Of a DNA stretch of 64,000 nt, positions 10,524 through 22,142 are shown piece after piece. Below the pieces are notes generated by a model, which worked only from the letters and a program-made list of their open reading frames with translations, searched no databases and was not told the DNA's origin. This DNA comes from Paraspadella gotoi (lineage: Eukaryota > Chaetognatha), in assembly GCA_051294375.1 (NCBI GenBank), contig CM119268.1, forward strand, positions 9,990,370 through 10,054,369. Direction: 5' to 3'. How positions within the stretch are numbered: the stretch's first letter is position 1; each line of letters opens with the position of its first letter. A program made the position numbers and the translations under genes.

Positions 10524-12675
10524 TTATTTTCCGCGTTCTCGTTCTTCGGGTGGAAGATAGGGAATCCCTAAATGCTCGAAGACGCTTTGCTCTGTCGGCG
10601 TCTCGAGCGGGGTACCACCGTGAATTTTTACCCCTTGATCTCTGACGACACCCACGTTCAGCGAATGTTCTGTCAACGACATTCCCTTTTTGATGGCGAG
10701 GGCTCTCATTGATCGGTTGAAGATCGCACTAAAGGATATATTTTTAATCTTTGCTATTTAAAATTTCTGGAGAAAATTGTGAGGAAACAGTGGCTAATAA
10801 AAACAACGGTTATGCGGCTTACCTTCCGGTAAAATATAGTCTGGCGCAAGCCCACTCATGAAATGGAACGACAATGATGTCAATTCTTCGGTGTTTTCTG
10901 TCCGGTTGAGCTTCTATGGGCGGAAGCCGACAAACACCGAGGTACTTTTTTTGGTTCCCGTTAGTTTCGTCGCTGACGAGGTCGTCAGTTAGAAAACCAG
11001 TGTCCTTCAATCGATGCAATAGTCTCGAAAAAACTCCTTTGTTTTTAAAACCAAAAGTAAAGAATATGACAATCAGTGTACGGTAAAGAATGACTACAAT
11101 TCCGACTCACTTGCTTAGACTTACCAACATGCGAGCTACCGTCTGGGTGAGTGATAAGAATGTCAATATCGCCGCAAGTATCACGTTTTCTCCTAAATTT
11201 GTTGAAAGACCACTTGTGAATATCGTATGTACTTTTTACTGACCCAAGTGGGTTTTATTACCCTAACCTGAAAGATCCGCAACCTTCGACGATGAGACCT
11301 TCCTGGATGAAAATAGCTACCTCTTTCACGATCTGCTCTATCTCACTGGCTTCGCTCCAGGGCATTCTCGATTCGAGGTCATCGAAATGCTTCAAACCAA
11401 TTTGCTGTTGCCGAGTCAATTTAGCCTTTAGCCTAAAGTAGGTTATTTTTAAACCAAAAGCTCGTAAATTAGAAAAAAATAAATTACACAGACTTTACTA
11501 ACCGGATATCTTCTAAACTTTTGCATCCCGAATTGTAAAATGCCTCCGCATGAGTAGGACCTACACCCCAAATCCTAGAATTTACACGTGATGGGAAATT
11601 GAACATCAGATTAGCCAAGAAGCTCCCAATATCAAGCTGACCTCGTGAAGAGTTCTATGGTTTGGATCTTTTCATCTCCCTTTAAAGACTCAAGTTTTCG
11701 CAATTTTCCCGACTCGATGATCTCAGCGATTTTTTCCGCGATACTGACTCCAACGCCTAAGAACCGAAGTTGTATCTTGTTCACTTGAAATTCAGAAAAC
11801 AGCAGCAAAGACATTCCTCACCTGTTAATGCGACTGCTTCGGCATATGAGGTAATTTCGTTTGGACTGTTTTTAAGTGCTGTAATTTTAAACGAAAAAGG
11901 ATTCTGAGTTTACTCGAATTAAAAGAGCTTAAGAGACGGTTCATTTACCCGTAATGGCTTTTCTATAACTCAACGCCCGCCACTGATCCTTAGTGCTTTT
12001 GTAGACGTCGCACATCTCCTCCAGTTTCGAGATGACGAAGTCGTTTTTATTTTCGCCTCGCGGTTTTGATGGGAGGCAAACCCAATTTCCTCGCGGTAAG
12101 ATAGGCTGCGTGGCGTTGGATGAAGCGTCGTCGAGAGACGACTCCGATGCTTCCGTCTTATCTTTCGAGACAGCTTCGTTTTCAATCCGTTCTTCTGCGA
12201 CCAAAGAAAATTTAGGAATTTTGGGAGGCGGCGCCTGATCAAACTGGGCAGAGGTTTTTATTGGCGTCGATGGCATAATCGCCGTTTGTAATTGTCTCGG
12301 GGGCGTCGTCAGCGCCGACAATGTATCGTGCGGGTCCCAACCGGAGATTCTGTATTCTTTCCTATCGATAGCCCGACGGCTTCGCAAAGAGTGGCTCAAC
12401 CACTTTGTCGATACTATCTCGAATTCCAACTGATGAAAAGTACTAAAGAGATTCGACCGCCTATTGACGATCTTCTTGACGTCCTCAAAAGTCAGCGAGT
12501 CTTCAACTATCAAAATATTTTTTTTGTCGACGGACTTCGTTTCAACGAAGGTGGCTAAATCCTCGCAAACGGAGGCTCCGTTCCTCGACGCCTGCTTCTT
12601 GAGGAGATCTAACCTCCCCTTTCCAATTCCCGATTTCAAAAAGTGGAGATCGAAAGCGGAAAAAATGTTTTTCAT
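10524..12675 (-). CDS. POLL: DNA polymerase lambda
   Basis: Family X polymerase for base-excision repair and end joining. Exons: 12675-11949, 11878-11822, 11756-11642, 11574-11503, 11432-11268, 11192-11125, 11036-10823, 10728-10524; 540 aa versus 575 in human. Domain order: N-terminal BRCT ([11 protein letters not shown] near its end), Ser/Pro-rich linker, 8-kDa lyase domain ([13 protein letters not shown]), helix-hairpin-helix ([13 protein letters not shown]), polymerase core with GSFRR, the metal-binding [13 protein letters not shown] (first two Asp), RRIDIIVV (third Asp) and [12 protein letters not shown]. The C-terminus [12 protein letters not shown] resembles the family end. An in-frame ATG at 12687 is an alternative start. 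It converges on TRAPPC12; the stop codons are 128 bp apart. Confidence 0.95.
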
Positions 12676-12954
12676 AGGTAGGGACATTGTCAGCCTGGGT
12701 AGCGTAGTCGATGCGGCTTGAAACGGTCTGACCAGAAGTCGAAATATAAATCACAGAAGACGCAATATACGAGCGCGGAGCGCTATGTTATATATGAGGA
12801 TGAAACTACTCTAATATGCCTTCGTACAAGAGGGAAAAAAATCAATAAAACTTGGCAACTATGAAAGTCATTTTTAGCACGGCTTAAAAACCGAGAAAAA
12901 TCTCCCAGTGAGTCAAATTCACAACTACTTCGGAACAAAATGCCGTGAGTGCAA

Positions 12955-15900
12955 TCATGCTAGCATGGACATTGGATTTTCCATAGCGTTTCTAAAGGCC
13001 TCGAGAAACATGAAGGCCTTTTCCTCCTCAATAACGCGGGCGTCGTATGAGAGCGTCACCTTCATCATAGTTTCAGGTTCCCCGTCCAATCCTAATCGGT
13101 AAGTCGCAAGAAGTTACATGATAAAATATCTAATTAATAATTAAGTGCACCACAGTACCTGGTCGGATTCGAGAGGTTCCGATGGCTAAAATGGCTGCCT
13201 GAGGAGGATTAATGACGGCCGAGAATTCAGTGACTCCGAACATCCCGAGGTTCGAAATACTGCGACGAAAGTTTATATTTTTTGGTAGGAAGTAGGTAAC
13301 ATTAAAAAGACATCTAATAGTAGTAAGCGTTACCTGAAAGATCCGCCCATAAACTCATGAGGCTGCAGCTTTCCCTCCCTGGCCTTCGCCGCAAGGGCCC
13401 TAACAGTGTTAGCGATGTGTTGAAGACCAGAAGCGGGGACGTTCGTGACGATTGGAGTGATTAGGCCACCCGGAGTTGCGACCGCAATAGAGATGTCAAC
13501 GTCAGGAACCAATGTTGCTTCGCCTAGATATTAGATAACCGAATTACGTTTATCAAAGAACTACTGTACTGAGTATATACTGTCGGCATTGAACTAAGGG
13601 TAACTTAACTATATCTATTTTTATAGGTATGGAATAAGTTACTCTTCACAATATTGAAACAAGAATAATTTCGAATGAACTTCTCTAACGGGGGGCATCT
13701 TATATATTATTATTTTTGTTGACTTATGTGGTATATTTATTCGTTATTGTCTTTTGCTGTTCTAGTTTTCTTATAATTTTTATGATTATTATATATAAGA
13801 GACAATAGTTGGTCAATTACATTATTTATTGTATTATCAACTTGACAATTATTATTATTATACACAAGATACATAATGGTTATTATATTATAAGTGGTAA
13901 GCTAAGAAAAGGGCATAGTGGTCAAACCGACCCTGAAATCCTAGCTGATTAATAGCTAGGCCTTTGACAATAACAATCTTCTATCAAACATGAGCCAGTC
14001 TCCCAGAAGAAAAAAATACTTCCATTTATAAAGCGACAATACTACTATGAAATATTTGAATAATAATTGGAAAACTAAAACATTATTAAAACCTATTAAA
14101 ACTATTGCTAAAACCGTAAAATAAGACTATTATGAAAACTGTATCAAAAGATATGAGAAATGGTCCAAACTACTACAATATGTAAATGAGATTGAAGAAC
14201 TCAATCTCATTTGAAATGAACCACAAATTATTCTGCTACACTTCTCAATGAGCAGTAAGGCGGAAAGGTTGCAAACTGACAGAAGTCCCGTATAAATATT
14301 GTTAATATGTTTATTAAAGATCGTGAAAAAAAATTGAACATTTACAAGGATTTCAAATGGGAGTGAAATGAAAAGATTTGTTATAACTCTTGACTGACTG
14401 AATGTGATTAATATTTGTTCATTTCATTAGTTGGAAAAGTCCCTGACGTTTCTGTTCCTATAGAGCAAATTGAAAATACTTCACTTCATAGCAACTGGTG
14501 CGCTTGCCTTCCAGAAGCTTTTTTGTAACATTTTTCCCCTTATTTTATAATCAAATTTAAAAGTCATTATGAAAAAAATTTAGAAGAAAATTTTAATTTC
14601 TTTTGTATTTTATAGTTAGTTTAATGTCTTGTAGCATGCAAAAAATTTTCATTAATATATTTCAAGGTTTAGTTATAAGAAGGATCTTGCCAGATCATTG
14701 TTTTTTCCAATTTTTTTTCAAAGCTGAAATTTTTATTTCTATAAGTCTTAACTAGAAACTTATAAAATGAAAAGGGCTGTCATTGTGGTTGTGAAAAAGA
14801 TTTTGACATTCTGATTGCTCAGACACGTCCAATGTCAATATTTGTAAGTTGAACCCAAATTTTCAAACATTTCACTTTTTTTAATAAAAATATATCTTAT
14901 AACACGAAGGTTATGGATTGGCTGAACGATTTTGAAAATGAGGCGATGTATATACCGCCACAAAGGTCTTATTCAAATGCAAAAAAATTAGCTTTTTTGA
15001 AATTCGACCATGCCATTGAAGAGCACATAACTAAGAAAGTAAGCAAGCTGGACTACTGACTGAGACGAGAGTTGGAAAGTAAAAAACGTCTGCAATTTTT
15101 TTACTAGGGTTTTAAAATCTGAAGTTGCTTTAACAAATAATTTCCACAGTATTTGATCCTTTCATTTCACTCCCATTTGAAATCCGTGTATCTTATAGTA
15201 AACGCATTGAAGCTATTTTATATTATCCAAATACTATATAATGTCCAAAAATTTTTTGAGTAAATTTTTATTTTTTTATCGGATTCTGATAAAGCTTGAA
15301 AAGTTGGATGTAGGTTGGAGACTGTTTCATATTGTAAAAAATGTATCNNNNNNNNNNNNNNNNNNNNNNNNNTATTTGTTCATTTCATTAGTTGGAAAAG
15401 TCCCTGACGTTTCTGTTCCTATAGAGCAAATTGAAAATACTTCACTTCATAGCAACTGGTGCGCTTGCCTTCCAGAAGCTTTTTTTGTAACATTTTTCCC
15501 CCTTATTTTATAATCAAATTTAAAAGTCATTATGAAAAAAATTTAGAAGAAAATTTTAATTTCTTTTGTATTTATTAGTTAGTTTAATGTCTTGTAGCAT
15601 GCAAAAAATTTTCATTAATATATTTCAAGGTTTAGTTAATAAGAAGGATCTTGCCAGATCATTGTATGTCTTGTAGCATGCAAAAAATTTTCATTAATAT
15701 ATTTCNNNNNNNNNNNNNNNNNNNNNNNNNNNNNNNNNNNNNNNNNNNNNNNNNNNNNNNNNNNNNNNNNNNNNNNNNNNNNNNNNNNNNNNNNNNNNNN
15801 NNNNNNNNNNNNNNNNNNNNNNNNNNNNNNNNNNNNNNNNNNNNNNNNNNNNNNNNNNNNNNNNNNNNNNNNNNNNNNNNNNNNNNNNNNNNNNNNNNNN

Positions 15901-18900
15901 NNNNNNNNNNNNNNNNNNNNNNNNNNNNNNNNNNNNNNNNNNNNNNNNNNNNNNNNNNNNNNNNNNNNNNNNNNNNNNNNNNNNNNNNNNNNNNNNNNNN
16001 NNNNNNNNNNNNNNNNNNNNNNNNNNNNNNNNNNNNNNNNNNNNNNNNNNNNNNNNNNNNNNNNNNNNNNNNNNNNNNNNNNNNNNNNNNNNNNNNNNNN
16101 NNNNNNNNNNNNNNNNNNNNNNNNNNNNNNNNNNNNNNNNNNNNNNNNNNNNNNNNNNNNNNNNNNNNNNNNNNNNNNNNNNNNNNAAGGTTTAGTTAAT
16201 AAGAAGGATCTTGCCAGATCATTGTTTTTTTCCAATTTTTTTTCAAAGCTGAAATTTTTATTTTCTATAAGTCTTAACTAGAAAACTTATAAAATGAAAA
16301 GGGCTGTCATTGTGGTTGTGAAAAAGATTTTTGACATTCTGATTGCTCAGACACGTCCAATGTCAATATTTGTAAGTTGAACCCAAATTTTCAAACATTT
16401 CACTTTTTTTAATAAAAATATATCTTATAACACGAAGGTTATGGGATTGGCTGAACGATTTTGAAAATGAGGCGATGTATATACCGCCACAAAGGTCTTA
16501 TTCAAATGCAAAAAATTAGCTTTTTTGAAATTCGACCATGCCATTGAAGAGCACATAACTAAGAAAGTAAGCAAGCTGGACTACTGACTGAGACGAGAGT
16601 TGGAAAGTAAAAAACGTCTGCAATTTTTTTACTAGGGTTTAAAATCTGAAGTTGCTTTAACAAATAATTTAGCCACAGTATTTGATCCTTTCATTTCACT
16701 CCCATTTGAAATCCGTGTATCTTATAGGTAAACGCATTGAAGCTATTTTATATTATCCAAATACTATATAATGTCCAAAAATTTTTTGAGTAAATTTTTA
16801 TTTTTTTATCGGATTCTGATAAAGCTTGAAAAGTTGGATGTAGGTTGGAGACTGTTTCATATTGTAAAAAATGTTAAATTCTGGCCCGCCTTATTGAGCA
16901 GTCATAAGACACCCGCATTTCATGTCGACGTTACGCCCGCATTTTTCTTCAATAAGAACTCGCCATGCCAATCGCGAGTCAATTTCATTTGCTGGTAAAC
17001 AATTTTTACAGCTTTTTCAACTCAACAAGCGGCTTCGCATCAGACAAAAAATGGATTTTTCAACGGCCGGATCAGACCCTGTTTACGTTGACAAATTGGG
17101 ACAACTAAATAATGAACTGAAAATGGAGAGAAAGAAGTAAATTTCAAATGTTCATATAGTTTAAAAGTTTCGCTTTATTAGCACGTTTTTCGGTTTTTAT
17201 AGAGTGAGCGAATGCGTCGAAGAGTTGCTGAAATTTTGCGCCGAAAACGAAAAAGACGACGGAATGATTCATGGCTTTAACGAACCAAAGGAAAATCCAT
17301 ACAGGTTAAACATGCAATAACACAGACATCAGATATAGGTTTTATAAATAAAATTCTTTTTCTTATTTCAGAAAAGAAGGCTTCTGCATTTTATTGTAAA
17401 GCTCATTCACTCGATGAAAAGAAGATCGAATATGATTTTGTATCAATAAATGTCAATGTAAATGGCTTATCAATCTTTTTTAATAAAATGAAATAAAAAT
17501 ATAAAATACGAGCTTTTATTTTGAATATTCATTGGGCTAAGTGGCTACCTCACTTAGCGTGCGCTTACCTTTTCCCTGGTCCCAGGCGGCGTTGACCTCG
17601 GGCACATTCTTCAGTGCTGAGCCGGCGGCTTTGATGATAAAATCATTGACGCTGACGCTAACGTCTTGCTTTTGCTTGAGGGATCGCCGGAGATCCAGCA
17701 CCGAGTCTACGGCGCAATCGATGACGGCGTAGGCGTGCGGGATGGTCGTTTTGCTTTCCGTCAATCGTTTGGCGATGGTTTTCCTCATGGACGTCAGTTC
17801 GATATCCTCGTACGGAGTCTCTGGTGCTTCGCCCGCCTTTGGACTTTTCTTTGCGGCTTTTGGTGCAGCGGGAGTCGAGGCGGAGTCGGGAACGGAAGGA
17901 AGGGCGACTGGTTGCGGCGCTTGAGGAGAGAGATTGTGTTTATCGATGAACTGTTGCACGTCGGATTTTAGTAACCATCCGTTTCGTCCAGTGCGGGAAA
18001 TTTTCGATTCTTCCAACCTTTTTTAAAAAAACAAATCAATAGCATCTTTTCGTTAAAGTTTCATTAAACATATTTTTAATACCTGTAAACTTCAAGCATC
18101 GCCCTCACGGCCGGCCCAAACTTCTCGATTTCGCCAGAGTACGCCTCCGTTCCTCCCGGAGGAGCCGTGGAAGCGGTGGCCGCCGCTACGGGCGGCGCAG
18201 GTGCCGCTGGAGCGGCTGGAGCGGCTGGAGCTGCCGATGAGACGATCTTAAGGTTCGCGATGTCCGCGGCGTCGTCGACAACGACGGCGATAGGCGAGCC
18301 GATGGGAATGAGTTTGACGTCGGGGCCCACAAGGATTTTGGCCAGCACTCCTTCATCCTCCAACTCGAAACCAACAACGGCTTTATCAGTTTGAATCTCG
18401 CACAACAAATCGCCTACGATTTCGAGAGATACGATTTAAATACAACAGATTTACTTTCTTCACACTGCGACTACTCACCGGCATGAATCTCGTCTCCTTC
18501 TTTTTTCAGCCACTCGACGATCGTTCCTTCGTACATCGTCGGCGACAAGGAGGGCATCTTGATGACAGTCCCCACACCCCCAGTGTCGACCTCGGTAAGA
18601 AGGCCCCCGGCTGCGGCAGGAGCTGCGGCCGGGGCTGCCGCGGGTGCAGCAGCGGGAGCCGCTGCTGGTGCCGCAGGAGCCGAAGAGGATGGAATCTTAA
18701 TGGAAGAAATATCTTCTCCCTCGTCAGCGACGATGGCGATTAGCTCCCCGACTTTGATGTTTTTAGCGTCGCTGAGGTAAAAACGTGAAAATAAGCATGG
18801 GAGCTATTTGATCGATCCAAACCTGTCATTTTAAAGCGTTTTTAATTTCGATTACGATATATAATGCAACCAAAATTACACACACACACCCTGGCACGAG

Positions 18901-19445
18901 AATCTTAGCAAGCACACCCTCCTCCTCCAGTTCGAATCCCATGACGGCCTTGTCAGTCTGAATGTCGCAGAGGACATCCCCGGGTTCGATGGTGTCGCCC
19001 TCTTTTTTGTGCCACTCGACGATGGTGCCTTCCGTCATGGTTGGCGACAGGGACGGCATGCGAATCTCCATGGCACCAAGTGAAGGTGACAAGTGTAGGC
19101 GGCGTGTCGCATGCACCTGCGGTGATAATGGTGTGTTGAAAGAACAAAAAATCAGTAGAGGCACATAGTTTGTAGAAAAAGTCGTTAACGAGCGTTATTT
19201 AGTAGCATTTTTAAATTGTCAGGTATTCTCACCGAAAACCCAATTCTTGCAAAATCACCACCGACGCCATCTTGGAGGGGCGTTTGGCGCCTGCGGTGAG
19301 CGAGGTTTGATCGACGATCGAGACTAGAGACGCAGGCGGCCAACGAAGAAAAGCGAGAATTGTGGCGGAGGTGGAAGGACATGGCGCCGCGATGAAAGGC
19401 CCGGCGGGAAGTAGGAAAAATGGCGGCAGCGACTCCGGACGCCAT
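12955..19445 (-). CDS. PDHX: Pyruvate dehydrogenase E3-binding protein (PDHX-like) with two lipoyl domains
   Basis: Structural E2-like subunit of the mitochondrial pyruvate dehydrogenase complex that tethers E3. Exons: 19445-19233, 19116-18890, 18771-18479, 18413-18083, 18017-17569, 13523-13334, 13259-13159, 13091-12955; 646 aa. Order: Arg/Ser-rich mitochondrial presequence; lipoyl domain 1 (MPSLSPTM ... QTDKAVMGF); Ala/Pro linker; lipoyl domain 2 ([11 protein letters not shown] ... QTDKAVVGF); second Ala/Pro linker; peripheral-subunit-binding domain (FGPAVRAML ... [11 protein letters not shown]); E2-like core. The core block [17 protein letters not shown] is closest to PDHX. The catalytic HRVVDG of true E2 is replaced by ARVIEE, as expected for PDHX. 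Human PDHX has one lipoyl domain, so two is notable. Intron 5 is about 4 kb and holds repeats, two gaps and a G-gamma gene on the other strand. Confidence 0.9.
14411..15347. repeat. Repeat copy 1 (about 0.9 kb) in PDHX intron 5
   Basis: This AT-rich block recurs almost base for base from 15373 onward. Shared landmarks are GTTGGAAAAGTCCCTGACG near its start, the GGATCTTGCCAGATCATTG segment, and the end at TTGGATGTAGGTTGGAGACTG. The copies differ mainly by single-base length changes in homopolymers. A 30-bp segment near 14350 (TTTCAAATGGGAGTGAAATG) also recurs inverted near 15160, so the unit may be a small inverted-repeat element. The copy stops at a run of N. Confidence 0.8.
15348..15372. other. 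Assembly gap (25 N)
   Basis: A run of exactly 25 N separates the two copies of the intronic repeat. The round size suggests a placeholder gap of unknown length. Confidence 0.98.
15373..16873. repeat. Repeat copy 2 in PDHX intron 5, interrupted by a gap
   Basis: This is the second copy of the 14411-15347 block, broken by 481 N at 15706-16186. Just before the gap a 40-bp piece (ATGTCTTGTAGCATGCAAAA...) is repeated at 15586 and 15665, a typical sign of assembly trouble. After the gap the match to copy 1 resumes and continues to about 16873, where unique sequence leading to the G-gamma gene begins. Either a tandem duplication or falsely joined haplotypes would explain it. Confidence 0.8.
15706..16186. 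other. Assembly gap (481 N)
   Basis: Unresolved sequence inside the second repeat copy. Nothing can be said about its content. Confidence 0.98.
17051..17399 (+). CDS. Heterotrimeric G-protein gamma subunit (nested in PDHX intron 5)
   Basis: Small membrane-anchored partner of G-beta. Exons: 17051-17136, 17203-17304, 17372-17399; 71 aa, the usual size. The sequence has the helical N-terminus ([22 protein letters not shown] in two parts), the acidic middle and the conserved NPYR segment (NPFR in vertebrates). It ends in the CaaX box C-I-L-L, which with Leu last predicts geranylgeranylation. It is antisense to, and wholly inside, the PDHX intron. Poly(A) signals at 17445-17450 and 17482-17487 put its 3' end only about 80-120 bp from PDHX exon 5. 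The assignment rests on length, the NPYR motif, the CaaX box and exon layout. It cannot be matched to a particular vertebrate GNG. Confidence 0.88.
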
Positions 19446-19722
19446 TCTCCTGCATCGCACGCGCGGGATTCGCGGCGAAGATCCGATCGGAAGAAACAAA
19501 AAAACTTACTGCCGTTATCTCAACATGGTCAAAATTGAGTTTTTTCCAAGAGACATCTAAGAGAATTTATGAATTATAAATTCAACAAAAATAAATTGGA
19601 AACGGGGGATCGGCGGGTTGGGGGGGGGGGGAAACAAACCACTTAGGTGGCCCTCCATCGAAATTGAGTTCATAACAGTAATATCCCAACAGAGAAATGA
19701 GAATTAAGAAGTGCTCGACGGT

Positions 19723-20952
19723 CTATTCAATTGAAAAAGATGACTTGGAAGACATCGTCGTTGGTTCTCTCGTTCGCTCTCGGCGCAAACTGGTCAATTG
19801 TTCGACCACCTCATCGTGCTCTTTCCTTAGCCGCTCGTAATCTTTGGTCAAAGAGTCAAAATTGGATTTTAAGTATTGAAATTCTTCGAAGTCGCAAGCG
19901 GATGGGGACCGCGAGGCCTCGGCCTTAATTGGGGTCAAAGGAGTCACGGTGTCGTTGCTGTTGTAGAAAAGGCCGATTTGACGCAACAAATTCTTGACGG
20001 CGTTTTCGTAGCCCGCAACGGTTAAGACTCCATCCTGGAATGGGAGGGTGGGCGATTTCAATAGGTTTTTTTTTTCGGAAACTTCTCTAAGAACATCGTG
20101 ATCAGTGACCACCTCTTTCTCAGTGAAGAGCTGATCCCACTTTAGCCGCTCGTCCTCCTTGAGACTCGGGTAAACAAAAAGTGAGCGCTCAGAGCAGAAG
20201 ACCGGTGAGGCAAGAGTCATAACGTAGTGGCAGGTCTTGGGTTCGGTAACGGAAACTATGGTGGTGTTGCCGCCGCATTCCACCAGAACGTCAACCTTGG
20301 AAATCGGATCTACTTTATCAACTGACCGTCGAGGGGGCCAACTTAAAAAGAAAATGGCTCACCCCTCTCTGTCCCTTTGAACCGCAGTCGTCCCCGTCCG
20401 TCATCGCCATGGAAACGAAACGGTTGTTCAATACATCAACGTTCCAACCAGCCCATACGCCCAAAACTCCGCGATATGGATTCCATCCGCTAAAGACCAA
20501 AAAGATCCATACGTCACCAGTAATATCGAGACAACCTTGTTTTTTTCATTCCTCGCCTGATGTCAATTTCCGTCTGCGTGGCGTTGTCGAAAGGACACAG
20601 TTCCCATTCATAGTTATCTTTGTTCAAAGAAAAGCATCGCCCTTTCAGGTGCCGCATATGTGAGGGACCGATAAACGACGACGGCTGCCGCTTCAACGCC
20701 AGCTTTTCCAACGCGTGAAAAGCGAAATGGTTCTGGTCAGAATGGAATATTTCGTCTTTTGAAAGATCAGACTTACTTCCTCGAATAAGTTTCTCGAATA
20801 CTAATTCTTACTGGTTGAAAGCCATAATTAGACGGCGATTCAACTATGGCAGCCTTGTACAGCTTGGCGCACTCTATCTCGGCCAACAATAATAAAATCG
20901 AAATGAGAGCTGTCCTTGTTATTCTCGTTACTTCACGAGAAGTAAAATTCAT
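19723..20952 (-). CDS. GNPTG: GNPTG: gamma subunit of GlcNAc-1-phosphotransferase
   Basis: Luminal Golgi subunit that helps the phosphotransferase recognise lysosomal enzymes for mannose-6-phosphate tagging. Exons: 20952-20812, 20732-20536, 20489-20363, 20295-19723; about 345 aa. A hydrophobic signal peptide (ALISILLLLAEIECA) is followed by the MRH lectin-like region with GRCFSL, ELCPFDNATQ, WNPYRGVLGVW and the cysteine-rich block ending TCHYVMTLASPVFC. Next comes the family segment VYPSLKEDERLKWDQL and a long charged coiled-coil tail (SLTKDYERLRKEHDEV). PRKCSH and OS-9 share the MRH fold, but the blocks around WNPYRG and the C-terminal layout match GNPTG. Confidence 0.9.
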
Positions 20953-21171
20953 GTCTGCGCTGAACAAAAACGAAACAATTAAATACAAAAAAATAGTCTC
21001 AACCTTTTAGCTATCACGTTATGAGCTCTGAAAAAAAAAGAGGTAAAGAAAATTGAAAAAAAAAAATCATCGGAGGAGAGTGATGCCCTAAAAAAAAAAA
21101 AACCAACAAGTGGCAAAAATCTTTTTGCCGCACTGACAGTCAGTTTTCTCTTTTTCGTCTCATTTCTACGA

Positions 21172-21831
21172 TCACTCCAGTTCGTCGTCGTCCTTGATGG
21201 TGGCTTCTGATTTCGACGGAGATTCGCTGCTGCGTCCGCCGAGGCCGCCAGAACCTCCGGCCGCCATGGCCAAGTGCATTAGCAGCGGATTCGGCTAAGA
21301 ACAAATTAAAAACGATTGTCGTAAAATTTAGTCAAAAGAGTTTATCAGCAGAATTCAAAAACAATATTTATATTATCACCTCTTGCAACTTTTGCACGAG
21401 TTTGACGAAAATTGGCGGAGGCAGAGTCTGCTGCAACACTGACATAAGTTGCTGCGGACTTCCGCAAACGGCGACGGCGTTGGCCAAGTGTTCGATGCCT
21501 CCCTCTTCGTCTCCGGTGGAAAGAAGCTCCTCGCCCAATTGCACCTGAAATAATTTTTTATAAAATTAAACTTAAAATAATCTTTAAGGGAATCGCTTTT
21601 CCAATCACATACCTCACTCAAGAAAAATTTTTGCATGGCCTGAGAGTCCCTAGGGTCGGGCATGGCGGTGGGTGCTCTCTTTCCCGCCGCCATCTTGGAT
21701 CTGTTACGTTTCTCACGGAGTTTCTTTTTAAAATCTGGGGCGCTTCGCCGCTTCCTGTCAAAGTAGAGGCAGTAGCCGAGAAAGGCGACGCCGAAGGAAG
21801 CCGCTAACAGACCCATTCGCGACAACACCAT
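21172..21831 (-). CDS. TOMM20: TOM20 mitochondrial import receptor
   Basis: Outer-membrane receptor for mitochondrial presequences. Exons: 21831-21613, 21544-21380, 21294-21172; 168 aa (human 145). An N-terminal membrane anchor (LLAASFGVAFLGYCLYFDRKRR) precedes the cytosolic domain with MQKFFLSEVQLGEEL, AVAVCGSPQQL and LQQTLPPPIF, all strongly conserved in TOM20. The C-terminus is longer than usual, with a Gly/Ser-rich stretch, and ends acidic (DDDELE). The start at 21831 places the anchor at the extreme N-terminus; an in-frame ATG at 21858 is possible. The 310 bp between this gene and SLF1 contain only a short hydrophobic open frame (21920-22120, minus) that I do not regard as a gene. Confidence 0.95.
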
Positions 21832-22142
21832 CTTTTCACTCGTAAGAGTCAAGTTCAATTTATATCTTTCGGCTTCTTCCGAAAGTAATTTAAGTTAGTT
21901 CCTCTCCTCCCCCCTAAAATCAATTGAAGAGGTACAAAGTGAATATTGCAAGACGGGCATATGAAAGTGGGTATGTTAACGTTAAGAACCAGATGAGCTT
22001 AGGGGTTTTTACATATGATAAAAAAAACCCTGTAAGAGCAAATAACACCCTAACGACATAATTCGTTACTGAAAGTCCAGCTGGTAAAACAGACTCAAAT
22101 ATATTTTCTAATATATTCAAAAGTATTGTTCGTTAATAAGGC

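Noticed and set aside
15636-16235. Open frames spanning 15636-16235 on both strands
   Set aside because: They consist mainly of the 481-N gap and have no evidential value.
12955-19445. Naming the E2-like gene DLAT
   Set aside because: Two lipoyl domains favour DLAT, but the catalytic HRVVDG is missing and the core block [14 protein letters not shown] is closer to PDHX.
21920-22120. 66-aa hydrophobic minus-strand frame between TOMM20 and SLF1
   Set aside because: AT-rich DNA gives hydrophobic chance frames; no homologue and no splice or conservation support.
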